Positions 1 to 8,490 of a stretch of DNA of 64,000 nucleotides are shown here, in pieces. Where the stretch lies: assembly GCA_040403495.1 (NCBI GenBank), contig JBBAKM010000009.1:32258-96257 (forward strand). The letters run 5' to 3'. Numbering within the stretch: position 1 is the first letter of the stretch; every line of letters starts with the position of its first letter. This DNA is from JABMMZ01 sp040403495 (GTDB lineage: Bacteria; Bacteroidota; Bacteroidia; NS11-12g; UBA955). Made by a program: the position numbers and the translations under genes. The notes below the pieces were generated by a model. It searched no databases, was not told where the DNA came from, and was given only the letters and a program-made list of their open reading frames with translations.

Positions 1-2
1 AG

Positions 3-1160
3 TATTGGGATTGGTTAATCATTATTTTGTTTTCTTTGTTTAGTTCCTTAGTTTTTGGCAATGCATTCTCCTTTCCTATTCTTTTCTTGTTTTTTTTGAT
101 TGGTGTTTTAGCTAAATGGTGGAAATTTTCTCTTAAAGGAATACTTCCATTTATACTCTTAGGAGGAATAACATTACTGTCGGAGTATCGAATGTTGACT
201 GTTTTATTTTCTGGAGCTGAAACAAACAGGATGGCAGATACAAGTTCGGTAGAAAAGTTTATGAATATAAAGGGAATCATTGGTTCTACAGTGCTTGGGT
301 TTGCTTTTAGTCAGCGACACTACCATACTTTAAGCTTTACTATAGTTCTAATAAGTATCCTTTTTTCAGTGTATTACCTTATAAAAAAAGAGTATAAAAG
401 AATCTTAATTCCTATTGGCTTTATGTCTATTATCTTCATGATGGTATTCATATCTATTTTTTCAGATAACGTAGACTTTAAAGAAGAGTTCGGTATAAAC
501 ATCCCAAACGTCAATTTCCGCTTTTGGGTTTGGCTACCTTTTCTTTGGTACTTAATCTTTGCTTATGTGCTCAAAGAATTGATGTTGGATAATAGGAAAA
601 AAATAACAACAGTATTGCTTGCTATGCAAATAGTTTACGTGATGTTTCTACTTTATCCTAGAGATTACTTTGGAGCTAGATATACCGACAATATTTTTGC
701 CAATACCTACATTTATAGCAAGAACAAGGAACAGACAAGGTGGGAAGAATTTTACATGACAAAAGAGTTCGAACAAATCAAAACAGTAGTACCCGATATC
801 ATAGAGCACAAATCAATTCGTATAATGATAGAACCAGAAATTCTGCAATACAATGGGCTTAAGACTTTAGAGGCTTTTTATGTGTTCTATCCATTAGAAA
901 AACTAAAAATGATCAGACAGGCAGATTCTGTAGAGCGAGTAAACTCAGAATTGTCTAAGGAGGGATTCTATAAATTTTCAAACCGAAATTTTTTGTTTTA
1001 TGATCAAGCTGATTATGGCATACCCAAATGGAATTGGGACTTGTTGCGTAAAGAAAACGTAAAGTATTTAATTACATACAACAAAATAAAAGGCATCTCT
1101 GATCAAAACCTTGTGTATTCTAAAAGATTACAAGTGTATACAATTGAAAATATGAAATAA
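3..1160 (+). CDS. C-terminal part of a multi-spanning membrane protein (DUF6044-like)
   Basis: The reading frame is open to the left edge of the window, so this is the 3' part of a longer gene; the TTG at 27 is only the first start-like codon. The first ~200 residues hold several hydrophobic segments, and the last ~150 form a soluble domain with a phrase like 'LQYNGLKTLEAFYVFYPL', which recalls the DUF6044/YkoS group of polytopic proteins found in polysaccharide loci. The role is unknown; a lipid-linked glycan transferase or transporter function is inferred only from topology and context. The TAA stop overlaps the ATG of the next gene by one base, so the two are probably co-translated. Family assignment is tentative. 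Confidence 0.6.
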   Translation, partial: YWDWLIIILFSLFSSLVFGNAFSFPILFLFFLIGVLAKWWKFSLKGILPFILLGGITLLSEYRMLTVLFSGAETNRMADTSSVEKFMNIKGIIGSTVLGFAFSQRHYHTLSFTIVLISILFSVYYLIKKEYKRILIPIGFMSIIFMMVFISIFSDNVDFKEEFGINIPNVNFRFWVWLPFLWYLIFAYVLKELMLDNRKKITTVLLAMQIVYVMFLLYPRDYFGARYTDNIFANTYIYSKNKEQTRWEEFYMTKEFEQIKTVVPDIIEHKSIRIMIEPEILQYNGLKTLEAFYVFYPLEKLKMIRQADSVERVNSELSKEGFYKFSNRNFLFYDQADYGIPKWNWDLLRKENVKYLITYNKIKGISDQNLVYSKRLQVYTIENMK

Positions 1161-2041
1161 TGAAGGTTAAAATACTGAATCTATTGAATAGTTTACTGGG
1201 TCATGCAGGCTTAGTATTGGTGGGCAAGCAGTGGCTAAAGAACAATACCTTTAAAATTGTTGATTTGCGAACAGGAGGTAGTAATATCAGTCCTGCAGAG
1301 GCCCTTTCTTTTTTTTCAGTTCAAGATTTGATGTATGTGTTAAACATCCCTGCTGACAAAATTGTTACGTCCAAACCCATGAAGGCTTGGATAGAAACGG
1401 TAAGATTGATAGACAAAGAAGACCCCACTACTCCTGTCAGAGAAAGAGCCTCTTTTTTGTTTTTGCAAAGTTTTTATCTGAATTTTCAGCCCCAAAATGT
1501 AGCAGAAAGACTTGGACTTGCAGTTGACATAAGTAATGAGAAAAACCGAGAATTTTTAGAAAGCAATCCTCTATATGCTGTGATGCCTTGGGAGTGGATG
1601 AGTCCTGAAAATAGATTTAAACAATATAACGAGGGTTACGCTGAAGAGTGCTTAGAATACGGAAATATTAAACCACAGAAAGAAGACGGAGTAGATGTGT
1701 TTGGCCCTGTTTCAGAACGCATCTTAGAAATGGAATATTACAGATTGCACTCTGTGTATAAATCGATTTATCAAGAAGGTTATAAAGAACGTTACGGTTA
1801 CCCCAAGGCGGGTTTTATTTATGTTATAGGAAATGAGTACAAATTAAGTATAACGGGCGGCAGGCACAGGGTAGCAGTTTTATTTGCTTTGCAATATGAA
1901 TACATACCCGTAACTGTATCCAAAGACAAGTCAGTAAAATTATTAAGGAATGAAGTAAATAATTGGAACCATGTAAAGTCGGGCTTGTTTACTCCTATTC
2001 AAGCTTTGGAATTATTTGACAAGCAGATAGTGATAGAATGA
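1160..2041 (+). CDS. Protein with ParB-like-fold motif, function unknown
   Basis: A 293-residue soluble protein. Near residues 220-255 it has 'YKLSITGGRHRVAVLFAL' followed by 'EYIPVTV', the pattern (G-x-HR-x-x-A-L ... IPV) of ParB/sulfiredoxin-like domains. There is no helix-turn-helix DNA-binding part that I can recognise. It is translationally coupled to the membrane protein upstream and followed by a 122-base gap before a GT2 transferase. Such ParB-like proteins do occur in glycan loci, where a nucleotide-hydrolysing or kinase-like role is possible; here no activity can be assigned. I am sure that it is a gene, much less sure of the fold. Confidence 0.7.
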   Translation: MKVKILNLLNSLLGHAGLVLVGKQWLKNNTFKIVDLRTGGSNISPAEALSFFSVQDLMYVLNIPADKIVTSKPMKAWIETVRLIDKEDPTTPVRERASFLFLQSFYLNFQPQNVAERLGLAVDISNEKNREFLESNPLYAVMPWEWMSPENRFKQYNEGYAEECLEYGNIKPQKEDGVDVFGPVSERILEMEYYRLHSVYKSIYQEGYKERYGYPKAGFIYVIGNEYKLSITGGRHRVAVLFALQYEYIPVTVSKDKSVKLLRNEVNNWNHVKSGLFTPIQALELFDKQIVIE

Positions 2042-2163
2042 AAAAAGTTAATTACAAGCTGTTTACTAAAAGAGATTTTCTATTATTTGGTTTTGTTTTA
2101 GATTTTATACAATAATTGCATTATACATATATAATCTACTTAAAGTAAATAAATAAAAAAAAC

Positions 2164-3081
2164 ATGAAAATTTCAATAGTCTCTCCAGTATACAAAGCCG
2201 AAAACATCTTAGATGAGTTGGTAAAAAGAGTAGTTGCCGAAGTCTCAAAAATTACGGAAGATTTTGAACTCATCTTGGTAGAAGATGGCAGCCCAGATGA
2301 GGTGTGGCAAAAAATTGAAAAACAATCTCAAGAAGACCTAAGAGTTAAAGGCATTAAATTATCCCGTAATTTTGGTCAGCATTATGCAATTACTGCAGGT
2401 TTAGATCATGCTAAAGGTGATTGGATTGTGGTAATGGATTGCGACTTACAGGATAGGCCCGAAGAAATTGTAACATTGTATCAAAAAGCACTAGAAGGCT
2501 ATGATATAGTCCTTGCCAGGCGCGCCAATCGACAAGATAGCTTTAATAAAAAAATGAGCTCCAAGTTGTTTTATAAGGCATTTTCTTATTTATCCGGAAT
2601 GGAACAAGATGGTACCATAGGTAATTTTGGTATTTATGCAAATAGAGTCATTGAAGAAGTTAAAAAACTAAAGGAACCTATGCGTGCTTTTCCTCCTATG
2701 ATCAAATGGGTAGGCTTTAAATCCACTAGTATAGATGTGGAACATGCATTGAGGTTTGAAGGCAAAACATCCTACAATTTTAGTAAATTAATTAATCTAG
2801 CATTAGATATTGCTTTGGCTTATAGCGATAAACCACTAAAATTAACAGTAAAATTAGGCTTCTTCTTATCGTTATTTTCTATCGTATTTGCTGCTATAAG
2901 TATACTAAGGTATTATTTAGGTAATATTACCATGAGTGGGTACACCAGTTTAATTGTATCCATTTGGTTTTTGTCAGGTCTAATAATCTTTATTTTAGGA
3001 ATAGTTGGTTTGTATATCAGTAAAATATTTGATGGCGTAAAATCTAGACCCCTGTATATCGTTTCTCATAAAACATTTTAA
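2164..3081 (+). CDS. GT2 family membrane-anchored glycosyltransferase (DPM1/GtrB/ArnC type)
   Basis: A GT-A glycosyltransferase of 305 residues. The N-terminus 'ISIVSPVYKAE' and the metal-site region 'MDCDLQDRPEE' (about residues 96-106) are typical of the dolichyl/undecaprenyl-phosphate glycosyltransferase subfamily. Two C-terminal transmembrane helices (about 225-250 and 263-290) are also typical. It probably moves a sugar from a nucleotide donor to undecaprenyl phosphate on the cytoplasmic face of the inner membrane. One base separates its stop from the next ATG, so it is coupled to the acyltransferase. The donor sugar cannot be told from sequence. Confidence 0.88.
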   Translation: MKISIVSPVYKAENILDELVKRVVAEVSKITEDFELILVEDGSPDEVWQKIEKQSQEDLRVKGIKLSRNFGQHYAITAGLDHAKGDWIVVMDCDLQDRPEEIVTLYQKALEGYDIVLARRANRQDSFNKKMSSKLFYKAFSYLSGMEQDGTIGNFGIYANRVIEEVKKLKEPMRAFPPMIKWVGFKSTSIDVEHALRFEGKTSYNFSKLINLALDIALAYSDKPLKLTVKLGFFLSLFSIVFAAISILRYYLGNITMSGYTSLIVSIWFLSGLIIFILGIVGLYISKIFDGVKSRPLYIVSHKTF

Positions 3082-3082
3082 T

Positions 3083-3871
3083 ATGAATATAAAAGCGGAT
3101 AATCTAGTAATTGGAAAAAACACCTTCATAGACCCAACTGCTAAAATAGTAGGATTGAGTGGAAATGCAAAAAACATACAGATAGGAGATAATGTGTTTA
3201 TTGGAGCAAATGTGCAAATTATATGTGATGATTTTTCAATAGGGGACTATTGTAAAATACAGCATAATACGAATATTCATGGTTATTTACCTTGTAAAAT
3301 TGGACACAACGCATGGATTGGCCAATATACCATAATTGACAGTATTGGGGGTACAACAATTGGTAACAATTGTGGCATTGGGGCGCATTCACAAATTTGG
3401 AGTCATATTAAATTTGGAGATACTTTAGAAGGTTCGAGATTTTTATCTGAAAAACCTATGTTGATCGGAAACGATGTTTGGTTTGTTGGGCATTGTATTG
3501 TGTCACCTATTGTTGCTGAAGATAAGTCAATGGCAATGGCAGGTTCTGTAATAACAAAGGACATGAAATACAATGAGATATATGCAGGCTCTCCCGCCAA
3601 AAGTATATCCGATAAAGTTGGATTTCAATTTATTGAAAATACATTAGAGCATAAGCTTGAAACAATGAACAATTATTTACAAGAGTTTGAATTTGCTTTG
3701 AATAAAAAATCCACTATAAAAATTGTAACAAGTACTGAAAATGTAAACAAAATGGATGAGTTTACTTATTTTGATATTTCTACGAGGAAATATACCAAAA
3801 AACTAAATGAAGAAGAGATTCTTTTTATGAAGTTCTTGCTACCTGCAAAAGCTAAATTTATACCATTTTAA
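3083..3871 (+). CDS. Hexapeptide-repeat (left-handed beta-helix) acyltransferase
   Basis: The first ~180 residues carry repeated I-G-x-N hexapeptides ('IQIGDNVFIGANVQI', 'KIGHNAWIGQYTI', 'TIGNNCGIGAHSQI') and end in 'EIYAGSPAKSI', the usual close of a LbetaH acyltransferase. A further ~80 residues follow that I do not recognise. Acetylation or another acylation of an amino sugar is likely. Because the next sugar genes are WecE-like aminotransferase sequences (a remnant just downstream and an intact copy at 5027), an N-acyltransferase acting on a 4-amino-4,6-dideoxysugar is a reasonable but unproven guess. Confidence 0.82.
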   Translation: MNIKADNLVIGKNTFIDPTAKIVGLSGNAKNIQIGDNVFIGANVQIICDDFSIGDYCKIQHNTNIHGYLPCKIGHNAWIGQYTIIDSIGGTTIGNNCGIGAHSQIWSHIKFGDTLEGSRFLSEKPMLIGNDVWFVGHCIVSPIVAEDKSMAMAGSVITKDMKYNEIYAGSPAKSISDKVGFQFIENTLEHKLETMNNYLQEFEFALNKKSTIKIVTSTENVNKMDEFTYFDISTRKYTKKLNEEEILFMKFLLPAKAKFIPF

Positions 3872-3878
3872 ATAAAAG

Positions 3879-4036
3879 ATACCCTTTCACAAACCCTTTT
3901 AACAGGCAAAGAAACTGCCTATATTATCGACGCGGCTCCATCAGGTAAAATTTCAAGTAATGGCAAGTATACCCTATGCCAAAACTATTTTCAAACTCAA
4001 ATGGGTTTTAATAAGTATTTGATCACCAATTTATAG
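3879..4036 (+). pseudogene. Decayed 5' fragment of a WecE-like sugar aminotransferase
   Basis: About 155 bases align with the first ~165 bases of the intact aminotransferase gene at 5027. Shared stretches include 'aacaggcaaagaaactgcct' and 'aatggcaa(g/a)ta'. The copy has lost its ATG (ATA where the gene has ACT next to ATG), has a one-base deletion near 3900 that shifts the frame, several substitutions, and ends at an in-frame TAG at 4034. It cannot be expressed as an enzyme. Its position, ahead of a methyltransferase gene and about 1.1 kb from the intact copy, suggests an old duplication or a recombination that inserted the block between them. Confidence 0.85.
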
Positions 4037-4153
4037 GGATCGTTTATTAAGCCTAATAATCATTTTTAAACATTATAATGGCTGTAAATATGTCATTAGT
4101 TATATAAAACATACTTAATTAAAATTTAAAAGAAATAATATACGGATAATAAA

Positions 4154-4963
4154 ATGCAAAAGAATAAACATGTTTTTTTTGAGTTTGGTAAAAGTGATGA
4201 ACTTTCTTATCCTGAAATAGGAAATGAATTGTGTTTTGCAATTGAAGAACAGAGTCTTTGGTTTAACCAAAGAAATGAGTTAATTTTACATTATTTAGAT
4301 AAATATCAAGTAAATGGTGATTTACTTGATATAGGTGGCGGCAACGGATTTCAATCCAAAGCAATAATAAACGCAAACTACCCTAACAAAGTAATTTTAT
4401 GTGAACCGGGTGTTAAAGGATGTTTAAATGCAAAGAGTCGAGGTGTTGAATTTGTTTATCAAGGTGTTTTTCAAGATTTTCCATTTGAAGAATATAATAT
4501 AGGCAATTGTGGTCTTTTTGATGTAATAGAACATATTGAAGATGACTTAAATTTTTTGAATGAACTTTATAGTAAAGTTAAAATTGGAACTAAGATATTT
4601 ATTAGTGTACCTGCAAATAATTACTTGTGGTCCGAGACGGATGAGGTATCGGGGCATTATAGACGATATGAAAAAAGTGATTTAGACAGAATAATAAAAA
4701 ATACTCCTTTTAAATTATTAGATTATTCGTTTTATTTCAGTTTTTATTTAATACCATTACTATTAGCAAGAGTTTTGCCATTCAAATTTGGAAAAAGAAT
4801 AGGAGCAGAAAAACTTTTATTAAAAGAACAAAACTATCTTAAAAAAAACATAGGCATCCTTGACAAATATTTTCAATATATGCATTATTTAAGTATAAAA
4901 AAACTAAATAAAAATAACAAAATTCATAGAGGAACCAGTATGTTCATAGTTCTTGAGAAATAA
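4154..4963 (+). CDS. Class I SAM-dependent methyltransferase
   Basis: 269 residues with a methyltransferase motif I 'LLDIGGGNGFQS' near residues 56-67 and a motif IV-like 'GLFDVIEHIEDD' near 118-129, as in UbiG/Methyltransf_11-23 type enzymes. The C-terminal third is rich in aromatic and basic residues and has a hydrophobic stretch ('FYFSFYLIPLLLARVL') that may lie on the membrane. It probably methylates a sugar or lipid-linked glycan. It is preceded by 280 bases holding the aminotransferase remnant and followed by a 63-base gap before the intact aminotransferase. Its base composition looks more AT-rich than the aminotransferase beside it, compatible with separate acquisition. Confidence 0.85.
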   Translation: MQKNKHVFFEFGKSDELSYPEIGNELCFAIEEQSLWFNQRNELILHYLDKYQVNGDLLDIGGGNGFQSKAIINANYPNKVILCEPGVKGCLNAKSRGVEFVYQGVFQDFPFEEYNIGNCGLFDVIEHIEDDLNFLNELYSKVKIGTKIFISVPANNYLWSETDEVSGHYRRYEKSDLDRIIKNTPFKLLDYSFYFSFYLIPLLLARVLPFKFGKRIGAEKLLLKEQNYLKKNIGILDKYFQYMHYLSIKKLNKNNKIHRGTSMFIVLEK

Positions 4964-5026
4964 TTGAAAATATTAAACTGGTAATGAATATTTATATAAT
5001 AACAACTTCTTTCTTTATTAATTCAA

Positions 5027-6157
5027 ATGACTCCCTTTAACAAACCTTTCCTAACAGGCAAAGAAACTGCCTATATTACCGACGCAGTGGCCTCAGGTAA
5101 AATATCTGGCAATGGCAAATACACCCAATTGTGCCAAAATTATTTCCAAAACAATTATGGCTTTAAAAAGTGTTTACTAACCACTTCTTGCACCGATGCC
5201 TTAGAAATGGCAGCCATTTTATTGGATTTACAACCAGGAGATGAAGTCATCATGCCTTCTTATACCTTTGTAAGTACCGCCAATGCCTTTGTGTTGCGTG
5301 GTGCAAAGATTGTGTTTGTAGATTCTATGGAGTTAAATCCCAATATGGATGCTAGTACTATTGAGTCGCTAATTACACCTAAAACAAAAGCCATAGTACC
5401 TGTGCATTATGCCGGAATTGCCTGCGACATGGATGCCATTATGGAGTTAGCGGTCAAGTATAATCTCTTTGTGGTAGAAGATGCAGCCCAAGCCATTGAT
5501 AGTTATTATACTGGAAAAGATGGGTTACAAAAACCATTGGGAAGCATCGGTCATTTAGCGGCTTTTAGTTTCCACGAAACCAAAAATATTATTTCGGGCG
5601 AAGGGGGAATGTTGGTAGTCAATGACCCACAATTTGCCCAAAGGGCAGAAATTATATGGGAAAAAGGCACAAACCGCTCAGCGTTCTTTAGAGGTGAAGT
5701 CGACAAATACGGTTGGGTAGATGTGGGGTCTTCTTTTTTACCTTCAGAAATTGTGGCCGCGTTCCTTTGGGCACAATTGGAGCATTTGGAGGAGATACAA
5801 AACAAACGCAAGTCCATTTGGAATCAATATTGGGAAGGATTAAAAGGCTTACAAGAGAAAGGAATATTAAAACTCCCTTTTGTGCCTGATTATGCCACTA
5901 ACAATGCCCACATGTTTTATGTGGTTTGTAAAAATCTAGAACAGAGAACCGCTTTGATAGATGGCCTAAAAAAAGAAAATATCCATGCGGTGTTCCACTA
6001 TTTAAGTTTGCACAAAAGTCCGTTTTATCATCAGAAACACGATAGTAGAGACCTGCCGAATACAGATTTTTATTCAGATACTTTGGTTAGGTTGCCGATG
6101 TATTATGAGCTTTCTGAACAAGAAGTTGACAGAGTAATTCAATCGATTTTGAGATAG
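5027..6157 (+). CDS. wecE: dTDP-4-amino-4,6-dideoxygalactose transaminase (WecE/RffA-like)
   Basis: A PLP-dependent DegT/DnrJ/EryC1/StrS aminotransferase of 376 residues, the normal length. It opens 'PFNKPFLTGKE', has 'VVEDAAQAIDSYY' around residue 149-161 and the PLP-binding Lys186 in 'SFHETKNIISGEGG'. The H-E-T-K context is characteristic of WecE/RffA, which aminates dTDP-4-keto-6-deoxyglucose to dTDP-4-amino-4,6-dideoxygalactose (Fuc4N precursor), with glutamate as amino donor. Nearby acyltransferase (3083) or methyltransferase (4154) could finish the sugar. A related enzyme making another 4-amino sugar is the main alternative. A degraded copy of its 5' end lies at 3879-4036. Confidence 0.88.
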   Translation: MTPFNKPFLTGKETAYITDAVASGKISGNGKYTQLCQNYFQNNYGFKKCLLTTSCTDALEMAAILLDLQPGDEVIMPSYTFVSTANAFVLRGAKIVFVDSMELNPNMDASTIESLITPKTKAIVPVHYAGIACDMDAIMELAVKYNLFVVEDAAQAIDSYYTGKDGLQKPLGSIGHLAAFSFHETKNIISGEGGMLVVNDPQFAQRAEIIWEKGTNRSAFFRGEVDKYGWVDVGSSFLPSEIVAAFLWAQLEHLEEIQNKRKSIWNQYWEGLKGLQEKGILKLPFVPDYATNNAHMFYVVCKNLEQRTALIDGLKKENIHAVFHYLSLHKSPFYHQKHDSRDLPNTDFYSDTLVRLPMYYELSEQEVDRVIQSILR

Positions 6158-6567
6158 TTTGAATAGGTGGTTAATCGATGTCCAGATAGCTATCGGGAGG
6201 TGAGAGGGTTATGGGGTTTAACTGTTTATGCATTTATTTGTTTAAAGGGTTGAGAGGTTTTAAATTGTTTATTTGTTTAGATGTTTCACGCCGTGCAGCG
6301 TGATTGTTTAAAGGTTTAAAGGGTTGATGAGGTTTATTGGGTTAAATTTTTATTAAGCCTTGCAGTTTGTATTATATAGTTAAGTTGGTAATAGAAAAAC
6401 TACTCATTCAATACAATAAAAAAATTTATTCTATAGTCAATTTATATCTGTAATGATAGTTCTAGGTGTCTTCAGAAACTAGTAAATCAAAAATTAATAC
6501 AACCATTAAATTCCGATAATTATAAAAAATAAAATCAAAAATCTAAAATTATAAATCCAAAATAAAT
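6158..6567. other. Gene-free 410-base spacer with short repeats
   Basis: No coding frame is supported. It holds a near-perfect copy (6181-6198, one mismatch) of the palindrome TCCCGATAGCTATCGGGA, which recurs perfectly at 28327-28344. It also has degenerate iterations of 'gtttaaagggttga' between about 6238 and 6350, and a small palindromic 'cacgccgtgcagcgtg' near 6288. The last 120 bases before the asparagine synthase gene are very A/T-rich and probably contain the promoter of the long module that follows, but I could not pick a convincing TAnnTTTG box. Confidence 0.6.
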
Positions 6568-8484
6568 ATGTGTGGCATTTCCGGAATATATAATCTCAAC
6601 AACAACCCCGTAACCTTAGAAACATTAAAACGTTTTACGGATTCCATGGTTCACCGTGGACCTGATGGGGCAGGTTATGAGCTGTTTGACAACAATACGC
6701 TTGGTTTGGGTCAGCGCCGTTTGTCTATTTTAGATTTGAGTGAAGCCGGTAAACAACCCATGAGTTATGCCGAGGGGCGTTATTGGATAACATACAATGG
6801 TGAAATTTTTAATTTTATTGAAGTCAGAGAAGAGCTTCAGCAATTGGGTCATGCTTTCAAATCAGACACAGATACAGAAGTAATTTTAGCTGCCTATTCC
6901 CAATGGGGCAAAACTTGCTTAGACAAGTTCAATGGCATGTGGGCATTCGCCATTTGGGATGAGCAAGAAAAAACTTTGTTTTTGGCCCGAGATAGATTTG
7001 GGATAAAGCCACTTTATTATACTTTCAATGACCACTTTATAGCTTTTGCATCTGAGACTATTGCATTTAAAAATTTAGACTGTTTTGAAAGAAAAATAAA
7101 TAAAGAAAGATTAAAAGAAATAGTTGACAATTCCTTAGCACATGAAGGATTAGGATTAACGATTTATGATAACGTTTATCAAATACTTCCTGGTCATACT
7201 TTAACTATTCAAAAAGGGAAACCATTGCCCAAGCAAAAAAGATGGTATGACATTCGAGCTAAAATAAAAGAACCCAATACCAATTCATACGAAGAAAACG
7301 TAAAGACATTTTATAATTTATTTGAAAATGCCTGTAAAATAAGAATGCGTTCAGATGTACCATTAGCTTCTGCATTAAGCGGCGGTTTAGATTCCTCCTC
7401 TGTGTATTCAATGGTAAACCACATAAGTGAAAAATCAAACAACAACAGTCGACAAGCTCAACATTGTAAGAAAGCCATTACAGCAGTTTTTCCAGGAACA
7501 GAAATGGATGAAAAACAATATGCAGAAGTAGTAGCTGAAAAATGGGGCAAAGAAAATTGGGTTTGTATTAGTAACAATATGGACCACTTGGCTCAAGAAA
7601 TAGAGCAGGTTACCATAAAATTTGATACAATTGCGGGTACGCCAATGAATGCTATTACGAAAATTTACGAAGGAGTTCGCAATGAAAAAGTGATTGTATC
7701 ATTGGATGGTCATGGCGTAGATGAAATGTTATTTGGCTATCGGTATATGTTAGACAAGTTGTTTTACTACTATTTAGAAATTGGAAGTATTAAAAAAGCA
7801 ATTTTAGTTAAAGAGGTTTTGGTGAACCTGTATCATGAAAATAACAGAGAATCCGTAAGTAAAAGACTGGATTCGATGATTAGCCAAGTGGAAAAAAACA
7901 AGAGCAGTTTAAAAGGTAAGTTGAAGTCTTTATTAAAACCTACAAAGCCAAAAGTAGATTTAATAAGAATCCCAAATGAAGCTACTACACTCAGTGATGA
8001 CTTGTATCATTTCGAATCATTTCCGTATGAACAACAAATAGTATTGAACGACTTTTTCATCTATAGTTTACCAACTTATTTGAGGGATTTTGACAGAGCT
8101 TCAATGCAACACAGTGTTGAAGTAAGAATGCCATTCATGGATTACAGATTAGTAGAATTTTGTTTTCAATTACCAATAGAACACAAATTGGGGATGGGAT
8201 ATACCAAAAGAATAGTTAGAGATGCAGTAAAAGAGATAGTGCCAAAGGCTATTTTAGAAAGAACTTTCAAAGTTGGTATTGGTTCTCCATTGGTTTCATG
8301 GTTTAACAATGAGCTAAACAGCTATGCACAAGAATTGTTAAGTAGAACAGAATTAGATCTGTTTTTAAAAGAATTAAATTTCCAAGACAAGTCAATTTTT
8401 TTAGAACATTTAAAAAACAAAACCCTAACAGATGTTCTTGCAGTTCAGCTTTGGCAAGCTATCAATTACAAAGTAATCAGTTAA
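6568..8484 (+). CDS. asnB: Glutamine-hydrolysing asparagine synthase-like amidotransferase 1
   Basis: A 638-residue AsnB/AsnH-type enzyme. MCGISG at the start gives the Ntn nucleophile Cys2, so the ATG at 6568 is the only sensible start. The glutaminase domain covers about residues 2-200 ('HRGPDG' at 29-34, 'YNGEIFN' at 76-82). The synthetase domain has the PP-loop SGGLDS at 271-276 and the 'EVRMPFMDYRLVEF' motif. In O-antigen loci such proteins amidate uronic-acid or acidic-sugar carboxylates rather than aspartate. It heads the densely packed module and lies 6 bases before an N-acetyl-sugar amidotransferase gene. It is one of three such genes in the window (others at 13120 and 39544). Confidence 0.92.
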   Translation: MCGISGIYNLNNNPVTLETLKRFTDSMVHRGPDGAGYELFDNNTLGLGQRRLSILDLSEAGKQPMSYAEGRYWITYNGEIFNFIEVREELQQLGHAFKSDTDTEVILAAYSQWGKTCLDKFNGMWAFAIWDEQEKTLFLARDRFGIKPLYYTFNDHFIAFASETIAFKNLDCFERKINKERLKEIVDNSLAHEGLGLTIYDNVYQILPGHTLTIQKGKPLPKQKRWYDIRAKIKEPNTNSYEENVKTFYNLFENACKIRMRSDVPLASALSGGLDSSSVYSMVNHISEKSNNNSRQAQHCKKAITAVFPGTEMDEKQYAEVVAEKWGKENWVCISNNMDHLAQEIEQVTIKFDTIAGTPMNAITKIYEGVRNEKVIVSLDGHGVDEMLFGYRYMLDKLFYYYLEIGSIKKAILVKEVLVNLYHENNRESVSKRLDSMISQVEKNKSSLKGKLKSLLKPTKPKVDLIRIPNEATTLSDDLYHFESFPYEQQIVLNDFFIYSLPTYLRDFDRASMQHSVEVRMPFMDYRLVEFCFQLPIEHKLGMGYTKRIVRDAVKEIVPKAILERTFKVGIGSPLVSWFNNELNSYAQELLSRTELDLFLKELNFQDKSIFLEHLKNKTLTDVLAVQLWQAINYKVIS

Positions 8485-8490
8485 TAATTT

